DNA from: Lachnospiraceae bacterium
GTDB taxonomy: Bacteria; Bacillota; Clostridia; Lachnospirales; Lachnospiraceae
Length of the DNA: 6,599 nt
Assembly: GCA_003488965.1 (NCBI GenBank)
Contig: DNJW01000215.1
Location: forward strand, 1 to 6,599
Direction of reading: 5' to 3'
Shown here: positions 1 through 5,276 of the stretch, piece after piece
Numbering within the stretch: position 1 is the first letter of the stretch
Layout of the letters: each line of letters starts with the position of its first letter
Notes under the pieces: generated by a model
The model's input: the letters and a program-made list of their open reading frames with translations, nothing else
Database searches by the model: none
Told to the model about the DNA's origin: nothing
Program-made: the position numbers and the translations under genes

Positions 1-81
1 AGATATATGTAAATATTTTGCAATATCTGTTTGAGTCAGGTCTTTATCCTCTCGAAGATTACGTATTCTTTCATATTTCAT
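1..81 (-). CDS. XRE-family transcriptional regulator, N-terminal fragment (runs off left edge)
   Basis: Read on the minus strand, an ATG at 81-79 opens 27 codons that stay open to the window edge. The peptide begins MKYERIRNLREDKDLTQTDI and continues into AKYLHIS, the classic first half of a Cro/C1-type helix-turn-helix (helix 1 RIRNLRED, then LTQTDIAKYL as helix 2). A good Shine-Dalgarno (TGAGGTG on the minus strand, 87-93) sits 5 nt before the ATG. It faces away from the secreted-protein gene at 277, and the half-site array at 107-150 between them is the natural place for it to bind. The rest of the protein lies outside the window, so its length, oligomerisation domain and any sensor domain cannot be judged. 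Family call is firm; its target is inferred. Confidence 0.85.
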   Translation of the reverse strand, partial: MKYERIRNLREDKDLTQTDIAKYLHIS

Positions 82-106
82 ATCTTCACCTCAATAAAAA
101 TATAAA

Positions 107-158
107 TTAGACCGAAATGGACTATTGATTTTTAGACTGTTTCGGTCTAAAATATAAG
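107..158. promoter_or_regulatory. Operator-like half-site array with possible promoter
   Basis: TTAGACCGAAA (107-117) is the perfect inverted repeat of TTTCGGTCTAA (140-150). A third half-site, TTAGACTG (132-139), makes a compact second dyad with CGGTCTAA (143-150). A possible plus-strand promoter overlaps it: TTTAGA (131-136), 16 bp spacer, TATAAG (153-158). This would lead toward the gene at 277, and a repressor on the dyad would block it. The divergent XRE gene starts 26 bp to the left, so autoregulation is plausible. The repeats are seen directly; promoter and binding are inference. Confidence 0.5.
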
Positions 159-276
159 ATGATGTTGATTGAAATATTACTAAAAGAAGAAAGTGGGGTA
201 ATTACGACAAAGAAAAGACTTTTGACAACAGTTTTCACAACAAAAAACAAATTTGTAAGATGGAGGTACATGATTT

Positions 277-987
277 ATGAGAAAAAATATTTATAAGGTT
301 TTAGCGGCAACTTTCGCAATGGCATTGGTTTTGGTATCGCCTGCGACAACAATAGATAGTCATGCGTTTGGATTTAATGCAAATTCACCGGAAGATACTA
401 CAGATTATGGTGAAGAACCTGACAATGCTTGGGATTTTGGCAGTTCAAGTGACAGCGGTTCAAGCGAATCCAGTGAACCGGCACCGGCTCCTGAACCCAC
501 TCCTGCACCGGCACCGGCTCCGAGTGTGGATAATGGTTCCTCTGATAACAGTTCATCTAACAGCAGTTCCAGTTACGACAACGGCTCTTCTAACAGCAGT
601 CCTGCCAGTGTTTCCACAGGCGGTAACGGCACGGTAAGCAAATCCAACAGCGCAACCGTAAACGTGGAAGGCGGGCAGAAATTCCGCATCGTTATGGATG
701 CCGGACGCACTTCTTGTCAGGTATACCACTGCGGCATCAATAAGGCATCCTTCGCGGTAACCGACGCAAAAGGCAATGCAGTGGCATACAGCAGTGTAAA
801 GCTTGAAAAGGGTGAGGACGGGCTCTGGTATATGAACATTGCTTTCGCGGAAGGCGTTGATACGAAAGACTTCACCGTAACTGCAACGGGCGATGCAACC
901 TATCTGTCAACCACTCTTGGCGTAAGCGGCATCAAATTAAACGGCACGGTAGCATTGTCAACAGTTCCCGCAACAGACGCAAAATAA
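277..987 (+). CDS. Secreted Ser/Pro-rich protein with C-terminal globular domain, function unknown
   Basis: The 236-residue product has an N-terminal signal peptide: basic MRKNIYK, a hydrophobic stretch about residues 8-22, and a likely cleavage after SHA near residue 30. An acidic segment (35-52) follows, then a low-complexity linker about 55-110 rich in Ser/Asn/Gly with a Pro-Ala block (about 68-82). The C-terminal region (about 115-236) is beta-rich by eye, with two cysteines (C147, C152) that could form a small disulfide loop. There is no LPxTG motif, terminal membrane helix or lipobox, so it is probably released or held non-covalently. Start choice is supported by GGAGG at 262-266, 10 nt before the ATG; an ATG at 270 is in another frame and too close to that site. 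It is a single-gene unit ending in a strong terminator. I do not recognise the family; cargo of the element or a neighbouring host gene are both possible. Confidence 0.85.
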   Translation: MRKNIYKVLAATFAMALVLVSPATTIDSHAFGFNANSPEDTTDYGEEPDNAWDFGSSSDSGSSESSEPAPAPEPTPAPAPAPSVDNGSSDNSSSNSSSSYDNGSSNSSPASVSTGGNGTVSKSNSATVNVEGGQKFRIVMDAGRTSCQVYHCGINKASFAVTDAKGNAVAYSSVKLEKGEDGLWYMNIAFAEGVDTKDFTVTATGDATYLSTTLGVSGIKLNGTVALSTVPATDAK

Positions 988-998
988 CAGCATATCTT

Positions 999-1038
999 AA
1001 AAAGAACCGTCTGCAATAATGTAGGCGGTTCTTTTTAA
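999..1038 (+). terminator. Rho-independent terminator of the secreted-protein gene
   Basis: A 16-bp stem (999-1014 with 1021-1036, two G-T wobbles) has GAACCG pairing with CGGTTC at its core, a 6-nt AATAAT loop and a T5 run (1032-1036), with A5 on the other arm. It begins 12 bp after the stop codon. The A/T-flanked form could also work on the minus strand. Confidence 0.9.
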
Positions 1039-1068
1039 TTCATTCGTTTTTCGATTTTTTTCAAAATG

Positions 1069-1101
1069 AAAAAAGAGTGGCTCCCGCTCACTCTTGCTTT
1101 T
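1069..1101 (-). terminator. Second hairpin terminator, best on the minus strand
   Basis: AAGAGTG (1073-1079) pairs with CACTCTT (1089-1095) around a 9-nt loop. On the minus strand the stem runs straight into further T residues, a good intrinsic terminator. On the plus strand the stem is followed by GCTTTT, so weaker function there is possible. It would insulate the 277-987 gene from leftward transcription. No minus-strand gene is recognised to its right. Confidence 0.6.
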
Positions 1102-1161
1102 ACATTTCGTTTATTTTTCCACTACATTTTAAATCCAATCATTTTTTTATATCTTATAGGC

Positions 1162-1203
1162 GGTTTCGCGTACGCGAAACCTTGTCCACGGGGATTCTCC
1201 CCG
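1162..1203. repeat. 20-bp perfect palindrome followed by a GC hairpin (candidate cis-acting site)
   Basis: GGTTTCGCGTACGCGAAACC (1162-1181) is a perfect 20-bp palindrome. Seven bases later CGGGGA (1189-1194) pairs with TCCCCG (1198-1203) over a TTC loop. The GC-rich block stands out sharply against AT-rich flanks. Neither hairpin is followed by a T-run on the plus strand, so they are not ordinary terminators for the upstream gene. Possible roles are a transfer origin, a single-strand origin or a regulator-binding site; the sequence alone does not decide. Confidence 0.6.
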
Positions 1204-1324
1204 AACCCCTCTTTAAATATGAATAAAAATACTTAACAGCTTATCTCTTGTTCTCTTCTTTTTTATCTCTTCCATATGTAATGCTAGCATTTTACGAAAA
1301 GTTGTCAAGTGGTTTTTATAAAAA

Positions 1325-1355
1325 TTAAGAAAGATTTAAGAAAGTACCGTCTTAA
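1325..1355. repeat. TTAAGAAAG direct repeat at 11-bp period with inverted partner
   Basis: TTAAGAAAG occurs at 1325-1333 and 1336-1344, one helical turn apart. The second copy also forms a dyad with TCTTAA (1350-1355): TTAAGA, 8 bp, TCTTAA. The pattern fits binding of a protein on one DNA face upstream of the XRE-regulator gene. Chance is not excluded in AT-rich DNA. Confidence 0.35.
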
Positions 1356-1356
1356 A

Positions 1357-1470
1357 ATGATGGCACTGGTGGCAATACCCACCCCCTTCCCTCGCAGTTG
1401 CAAATGCGGAAATTGTAAGAAATCAGGCTATCCGCCTACTATGAAAGGAATTATGATGCGCATCATATGA
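1357..1470 (+). CDS. Possible 37-residue Cys-rich peptide upstream of the XRE gene
   Basis: An open frame begins at tandem ATGs (1357, 1360) and ends at TGA 1468-1470; a GTG at 1309 would extend it to 53 residues, adding a basic stretch. The peptide contains the motif SCKCGNCKK (CxCxxC, residues 14-22), then GYPPTM and a hydrophobic tail ending MMRII. Its stop codon overlaps the GAGGA ribosome binding site of the next gene, an arrangement typical of translational coupling or leader peptides. Against it, no Shine-Dalgarno precedes either start and the frame crosses the 14-bp palindrome. It could be a real small protein, the degraded end of a longer gene, or chance. I do not recognise a family. 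Confidence 0.3.
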   Translation: MMALVAIPTPFPRSCKCGNCKKSGYPPTMKGIMMRII

Positions 1471-1483
1471 GGACACTCATATG
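1453..1483 (+). promoter_or_regulatory. Overlapping palindromes covering the ribosome binding site and start of the XRE gene
   Basis: ATGATGCGCATCAT (1453-1466) is a perfect 14-bp palindrome. It overlaps a second dyad, CATATGAG (1464-1471), loop GACA, CTCATATG (1476-1483). In RNA the second forms an 8-bp hairpin holding part of the GAGGA Shine-Dalgarno (1469-1473) in its 5' arm and the whole start codon in its 3' arm. At DNA level the pair looks like a double operator. Either route would let the downstream regulator limit its own synthesis. Confidence 0.55.
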
Positions 1484-1909
1484 CAAAATAACTATTTTGA
1501 ACTGAATCAAAAAAAATTAAAAGAACTCCTCCGTGGACATCGTACAAAACAAAATCTAAGACAATCTGATGTTGCTGATGCGGTCGGAAAATCACTCGAT
1601 ACGTATCAACGTTGGGAATCCTCCGGTCAATGCCTGACTGATATATACAGTCTTCTGAGCGTGTTTAAAGCATTGGATTTTTCCACGGCTGAAATCATTG
1701 ACGTGTTAGGTCTTCCGCCGCTTACAGCAGGCGAGATGGAAGCCATCTGTCAGGATGAGGACACGTTAAAAAGCATAAAAGAAAACGGAATCTATTCCGT
1801 TATCCGTGAAAAATGCCCCGATATGAATGATTTTACACTGGAAAAACTGCTTGCCATCCTTTTCCAAGAACATTCGAAACGGTTGGAAAGCAGGCATAGG
1901 AATCCGTAA
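1481..1909 (+). CDS. XRE/Cro-C1 family DNA-binding regulator of the mobile element
   Basis: The 142-residue product carries a Cro/C1 helix-turn-helix at about residues 13-66, with helix 2 LRQSDVADAVG, turn and recognition helix SLDTYQRWESSGQ (split here across about 26-50), and closing helices through VFKALDFS. The C-terminal half (about 70-142) is predicted helical, ends in a charged tail (SKRLESRHRNP) and matches no domain I recognise. The start is set by GAGGA at 1469-1473, 7 nt upstream, and lies inside an inverted repeat. It is the first confident gene of the plus-strand module that continues with the small protein, the FtsK-like ATPase, Rep and integrase, so control of excision or replication genes is the natural inference. 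A structured palindrome follows the stop codon. Confidence 0.85.
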   Translation: MQNNYFELNQKKLKELLRGHRTKQNLRQSDVADAVGKSLDTYQRWESSGQCLTDIYSLLSVFKALDFSTAEIIDVLGLPPLTAGEMEAICQDEDTLKSIKENGIYSVIREKCPDMNDFTLEKLLAILFQEHSKRLESRHRNP

Positions 1910-1913
1910 TGCA

Positions 1914-1939
1914 CCCTATGCGGTATGTACCGCATAGGG
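1914..1939. repeat. 12-bp perfect hairpin just after the XRE gene
   Basis: CCCTATGCGGTA (1914-1925) and TACCGCATAGGG (1928-1939) are perfect inverted repeats with a 2-nt centre, starting 4 bp after the stop codon. No T-run follows on either strand, so it is not a standard intrinsic terminator. It may stabilise or process the mRNA, attenuate read-through into the gene at 2035, or bind protein. Confidence 0.6.
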
Positions 1940-2034
1940 AGACGGAACAAGCCGGATTAGTTCTGATAGAATGTTTCCATACTGGACAAGTGCTTTTACA
2001 GTAAAAAAATTTATTCAAGAAAGGAATTGAAAGT

Positions 2035-2388
2035 ATGAGTTTAAAAAAATTAAACCAGTTCTTAAAATTTGACTGGGAGGAATTTGCCAACGGGAAAACG
2101 TTTCAGGTCATTGGCATCGGCGAATGGGTAGATTATGAAACCAAGAAACACATGGGAACCAAGTATGAATCCCTTATTACAAAGGATATCACCCAGTACA
2201 AGCAGAAAGACGGCGAACACGTCACAAATGCCTTTGAAAAATTAACCTTTAAGGTTCGCAAAGACGTGAGCGTTCCGGCAGGTGCTTTTGTTATGCCGGT
2301 CAATGTGTCCGCTACCGTTTATGGTGATTACCGCAACCAGCTGTCAGTAACGGCTGATGACATCAGGGTTATTACACCCAACAAGTAA
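2035..2388 (+). CDS. Small protein of the transfer/replication module, family not firmly recognised
   Basis: The product has 117 residues, no signal peptide and no membrane segment. It is mixed polar and beta-rich in the second half (about 70-112), where LTFKVRKDVSVPAG, VNVSATVYGDYRNQ and LSVTADDIRVI read as successive strands. The start is supported by AAAGGAA about 8 nt upstream. It ends 19 bp before the FtsK-like gene, so the two are probably co-transcribed. In Tn916 and ICEBs1, small DUF961-type proteins sit at this position just before the coupling ATPase, and ICEBs1 YdcP (HelP) helps the helicase during rolling-circle replication. Position and beta-rich size make a similar accessory or OB-fold-like role plausible, but I see no diagnostic motif. 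Confidence 0.75.
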   Translation: MSLKKLNQFLKFDWEEFANGKTFQVIGIGEWVDYETKKHMGTKYESLITKDITQYKQKDGEHVTNAFEKLTFKVRKDVSVPAGAFVMPVNVSATVYGDYRNQLSVTADDIRVITPNK

Positions 2389-2407
2389 CAGAAAGCGAGG
2401 TGGCATT

Positions 2408-3772
2408 ATGATGCATTATAAAAGGGGAAGACCGTACATTTCCCCCTCCGCCTGGATTCTTGCGGCGGGGGGATTCTCCCTCTTTATTTCAGTTTTTTTT
2501 AAACTGGTAATAATTATAAACCGGTCGGATGTATTCGGCATGAACCTATTTTTCGGAAAAGCCTCTGCCATATCCATGGCAATGGCGGCTGTCCTGCTCA
2601 CGGTATGGCTTGCCTTGTATGTTATAGGGGGTGACAGAAAGCGGATAGAATACTGTGTCAAGAAAAGACTGTTTGATTCAAGATATGGGAACCCGCTGGG
2701 CTTTCAAGAAGGGGAACTGCTCCCGCCTGTTAAATGCCGGAAAATCAAAAGCACAACATTTGACATCACTATTGCAGCCGTATCACGTACCGTAGAGGAT
2801 TTATTGCAGATTGCGCCGGTCATATCATCTTCCATAAACGGAAGATACAGACAGTATGCGGCAATCAGCAGTGAAGCAGATGAAGCCTTTAACTGGGTGA
2901 AATACCGGATTGTGGACGTGCTGGCTGATAAAAGCCTGACGGTGGATTCCGCAGAGGGGCTGAAATCGCTGGACAAGACGATAATCCCGATTGACACAGA
3001 AACATTTATTGATCTTAAGACCTCCGGCAGTATCCTTGTCGCCGGGAAGACGAGGAGCGGGAAGACCACGGGAATCATTGCAATCCTGCTTTCGGTCTTA
3101 CAGCATGGGCGGGACGGGCATGATTCCAATGTCATAATCATTGACCCGAAACTGGCAGAACTGTCAGGAATTCCCCGTACCATGACGGTAAATCCCAACG
3201 GGGATGCCGAACCAGTCATGGCGAAGATGAAGGAATTTGAGGACACGATGAGAACGCGGCAGGCAGTATTGAACCGGCTTTCAAAAGAAACCGGGAATGC
3301 CGTCAAATGGTGGGACGCGGGAATGAACCCCAGTTTTCTGTTCATTGATGAATATGTGGCACTGAAATGCCTCATTCGGAAGCCCGCCAAGGGGGACGGG
3401 GGATTCAATCTGGCTGGCTTTGAAAATTCACTGAAACGCATTATAACCATGGGGGCGTCTGCCGGGTGCTTTGCCATCATCTCCATTGCGGAAGCGTCCG
3501 TGGAAGAAGGCGGACTGCCGTCCATGCTGAAATCCGCAATGACAACCAAAATTCTGTTCAAGCCTACGGTGGAGGAAGCCCGGCTGATTTGGAACAGTGA
3601 ACGGCTGCGGTGCCTGAACCTGGGGCGCGCTTATGGAGCCGGGGACTGCTGGTTTTCCTCCACGGACGGCGTACACGATATGCCTTGTTACCTTCATTTT
3701 CCTTACATGGAATTTGAAGTCTACGCGGAACTGGGAAGACTGGTGAACGAATACTATGCCCCAAAAGAATGA
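2408..3772 (+). CDS. FtsK/SpoIIIE-type DNA-translocase, TcpA-like conjugation coupling protein
   Basis: The 454-residue product has two N-terminal hydrophobic segments (about residues 14-36 and 52-74), placing it in the membrane with a cytoplasmic ATPase. A linker region (about 80-195) precedes the motor: Walker A GKTRSGKTT at 213-221, Walker B SFLFIDEY at 309-316, and an FtsK-like segment SAGCFAIISIAEASVEEGG near 351-369 where many homologues carry the Arg/Gln-containing motif. FtsK-type coupling proteins of Tn916 (Orf21) and related elements are of comparable size and bring nicked DNA to the conjugation channel; there is no FtsK gamma domain. I chose the ATG at 2408 because GAGGTGG (2397-2403) is well placed; an ATG in the same frame at 2357 would overlap the upstream gene and lacks such a site, while ATG 2411 is also possible. 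A hairpin and repeat region separates it from rep. Confidence 0.88.
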   Translation: MMHYKRGRPYISPSAWILAAGGFSLFISVFFKLVIIINRSDVFGMNLFFGKASAISMAMAAVLLTVWLALYVIGGDRKRIEYCVKKRLFDSRYGNPLGFQEGELLPPVKCRKIKSTTFDITIAAVSRTVEDLLQIAPVISSSINGRYRQYAAISSEADEAFNWVKYRIVDVLADKSLTVDSAEGLKSLDKTIIPIDTETFIDLKTSGSILVAGKTRSGKTTGIIAILLSVLQHGRDGHDSNVIIIDPKLAELSGIPRTMTVNPNGDAEPVMAKMKEFEDTMRTRQAVLNRLSKETGNAVKWWDAGMNPSFLFIDEYVALKCLIRKPAKGDGGFNLAGFENSLKRIITMGASAGCFAIISIAEASVEEGGLPSMLKSAMTTKILFKPTVEEARLIWNSERLRCLNLGRAYGAGDCWFSSTDGVHDMPCYLHFPYMEFEVYAELGRLVNEYYAPKE

Positions 3773-3781
3773 AAAAATCTT

Positions 3782-3807
3782 CACGATTCCGGCTTGCCGG
3801 AATCGTG
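3782..3807. repeat. 12-bp perfect hairpin after the FtsK-like gene
   Basis: CACGATTCCGGC (3782-3793) and GCCGGAATCGTG (3796-3807) are perfect inverted repeats around TT, 9 bp after the stop codon. On the plus strand it runs into GTGTCA repeats, not T residues. On the minus strand it is followed by AAGATTTTTT, so it could stop leftward transcription. Being flush with the repeat array, it may be part of the origin. Confidence 0.65.
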
Positions 3808-3940
3808 GTGTCAGTGTCAAATTCATTTAAAAGCTACTGTTTTCTGGCGGTGGGCTTGTTATACCGCCAGAAAACCAAAGTGTCAAAGTGTCAGAAACAT
3901 CCAGAAACATAGGAAAATCAAGGAAAGGAGTGACACCAAA
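3808..3940. other. Candidate Rep-binding and nicking origin (iterons plus hairpin)
   Basis: GTGTCA appears as a direct tandem at 3808-3813 and 3814-3819, then again at 3880-3885 and 3888-3893, with an inverted copy TGACAC at 3931-3936. Between the two pairs, GTTTTCTGGCGGT (3839-3851) and ACCGCCAGAAAAC (3863-3875) form a perfect 13-bp stem that exposes an 11-nt loop, GGGCTTGTTAT. CAGAAACAT is also repeated at 3892-3900 and 3902-3910. Rolling-circle Rep proteins bind short iterons next to a hairpin whose exposed loop carries the nick site, and they often act just upstream of their own gene. That is the arrangement here. The repeats are direct observation; origin function and the exact nick are inference. 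Confidence 0.6.
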
Positions 3941-5152
3941 ATGTCAGATAGCGAAAACACCAGTGCCAGATGTAAAAACATGATGTATGAACAACAGATA
4001 AGCAAATTACCAGCCAAGGACATTGAACAGTTAATCAAGCTGGTAGAAGAGACGAACCCGAAGAAATATGCAGTGATTTTGCATGACAAGGATGTCAATG
4101 AGAAGGGCGAGCCTGCGAAAAAACACGTACATTTAATGCTGTCTTATGAAAATGCCCGTTCTATCAACAGCATCGCCAAGAAACTTGGGGACAAACCACA
4201 ATATATTGAAAAGTGGGAAGGAAAAGCAGAAAACGGCTATTCCTACCTTATCCACGCTACAAAAAACTCCATTACCAAACACCAGTACGACCCGTCAGAA
4301 GTCATAGCGAATTTCAATTATCAGGAAGAAATGAAGAGAATCACGGAAGAAGTCAAACGGAGCATGCGGGCGGCAAACATTGAAATACTGCTGAATCACC
4401 TTTATAAAGGGGAAATCTCAAAAGAGAACCTTGAAAAAAAGCTGAGCGGTGGTCAGTACGGGAGAATGAAACGCCAGATTGAAGACATATGGTGTAGATA
4501 CCTGCGAGTTGAGGCGACTAAATGGCGGGAAGAAATGAAAAAGAGTGGGAAACGGATAAAAGTCATATGGATTAGCGGAGAAGCGGGAACTGGAAAGACA
4601 AGTTTAGCCAAAGAATACGCTGAAAAATCAAACCGGCCTTATTTCATTACGGGGAGTAGCCGTGATTTATTTCAGAATTATGTCGGGGAGCATACCATGA
4701 TAATTGACGAACTCCGGGCTGACATGATGAAATACCCGGATTTATTGCGAATCCTTGACCCTTTCGGCAGTCAGGTTATGGCACCGTCTAGATACAGTGA
4801 CAAGCCTCTTGTTTGTGACCTGATTCTTATAACATCCCCATATAACCCGGCAGAATTCTACGGGGAGTTATTCGGCAAGACTAACGGAGATTCCGTTGAC
4901 GGTCTGGAACAGTTACTTAGAAGGATTACACTGACTGTTGAAATGGACACATCCCATATCAGGGCGGTTGAATATGATAGGGAGAAAAAAACTTACCGGG
5001 CTGTGGACAAGGCTGAAAAAGAAAACAAGTATTCCAAGCAATACCGGGAAAAGGACTGCCCCGACTGTAATCCAAAAGACCTTTTTGAATCCATGTTCTG
5101 TGAGGCTCCATGTGTGGAAACTGATAGTAACGCTTCTGTAGAAAGTGCGTAA
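3941..5152 (+). CDS. rep: Rolling-circle Rep/relaxase: HUH endonuclease fused to SF3-like helicase
   Basis: The 403-residue product has an N-terminal endonuclease domain resembling pMV158 RepB (Rep_2 type): HDKD at 48-51, the metal-binding HUH motif HVH at 62-64, and the tyrosine motif YSYLIH at 100-105, with Y102 the likely catalytic residue and K/H residues following. A charged helical linker (about 127-205) leads to an ATPase: Walker A GEAGTGKTS 213-221, Walker B TMIIDEL 252-258, a polar motif-C-like LILITSPYNP 294-303, and a possible arginine finger LLRRI 325-329. HUH plus SF3 helicase is the layout of CRESS-DNA virus Rep proteins and of some bacterial plasmid Reps; pMV158 RepB lacks the helicase. 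Rep would nick one strand, bind its 5' end and unwind. The tail has CxxC-x10-CxxxC (C373, C376, C387, C391). ATG 3941 follows AAAGGAG (3924-3930); an upstream in-frame TTG would start inside the hairpin and is rejected. Confidence 0.9.
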   Translation: MSDSENTSARCKNMMYEQQISKLPAKDIEQLIKLVEETNPKKYAVILHDKDVNEKGEPAKKHVHLMLSYENARSINSIAKKLGDKPQYIEKWEGKAENGYSYLIHATKNSITKHQYDPSEVIANFNYQEEMKRITEEVKRSMRAANIEILLNHLYKGEISKENLEKKLSGGQYGRMKRQIEDIWCRYLRVEATKWREEMKKSGKRIKVIWISGEAGTGKTSLAKEYAEKSNRPYFITGSSRDLFQNYVGEHTMIIDELRADMMKYPDLLRILDPFGSQVMAPSRYSDKPLVCDLILITSPYNPAEFYGELFGKTNGDSVDGLEQLLRRITLTVEMDTSHIRAVEYDREKKTYRAVDKAEKENKYSKQYREKDCPDCNPKDLFESMFCEAPCVETDSNASVESA

Positions 5153-5276
5153 GAAATATATAAAGATATTCTGCCAAGCTGAAACGCTGTGTCTGTATTT
5201 AGAAAAGATATATATTGCGGTAATTTTCCCGTTACTTAGTAAAAAGGAATGTTATCAGAAAGGAGAGGTATTTGCT

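Larger units (their letters stand above)
1102..1356. other. AT-rich non-coding segment with palindromes
   Basis: No convincing ORF with a ribosome binding site was found on either strand here. The segment holds a 20-bp perfect palindrome and a small GC hairpin (1162-1203), a 12-bp palindrome AATGCTAGCATT (1280-1291), and a spaced repeat cluster (1325-1355). A TTGTCA hexamer at 1302-1307 resembles a -35 box, but no good -10 box lies 16-18 bp downstream, so no promoter is called. This density of dyads before a mobile-element operon suggests an origin or control region. Confidence 0.5.

Noticed and set aside
222..250. TTGACA at 222-227 as the -35 box of the secreted-protein gene.
   Set aside because: No -10-like hexamer lies 15-19 bp downstream; the segment there is A-rich without TATAAT character.
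159..296. A 45-codon plus-strand ORF starting at the tandem ATGs at 159/162 and overlapping the start of the secreted-protein gene.
   Set aside because: There is no ribosome binding site, its composition is not distinctive, and it crosses the well-supported Shine-Dalgarno and start of the gene at 277.
1302..1330. TTGTCA as a -35 box for the XRE operon.
   Set aside because: At 17 bp spacing the -10 position reads TTAAGA, and the better TATAAA is only 10 bp away.
2704..3561. A 285-residue minus-strand open frame inside the FtsK-like gene.
   Set aside because: It is antisense to a gene with clear Walker motifs and no recognisable domain; GC-richer codon use opens such shadow frames.
3782..3910. 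The repeats between the FtsK-like gene and rep as a CRISPR array.
   Set aside because: The repeats are only 6-9 bp with irregular spacing; they fit iterons, not 25-37 bp CRISPR repeats with unique spacers.
3794..3940. N-terminal extension of Rep from an in-frame TTG at 3794.
   Set aside because: It would start inside the 3782-3807 hairpin and translate the repeat region; the ATG at 3941 has AAAGGAG at good spacing.
5145..5276. 44-residue N-terminal extension of the integrase from GTG 5145.
   Set aside because: It overlaps the end of rep and lacks a ribosome binding site, while AGGAGAGG precedes ATG 5277 and yields the usual family length.
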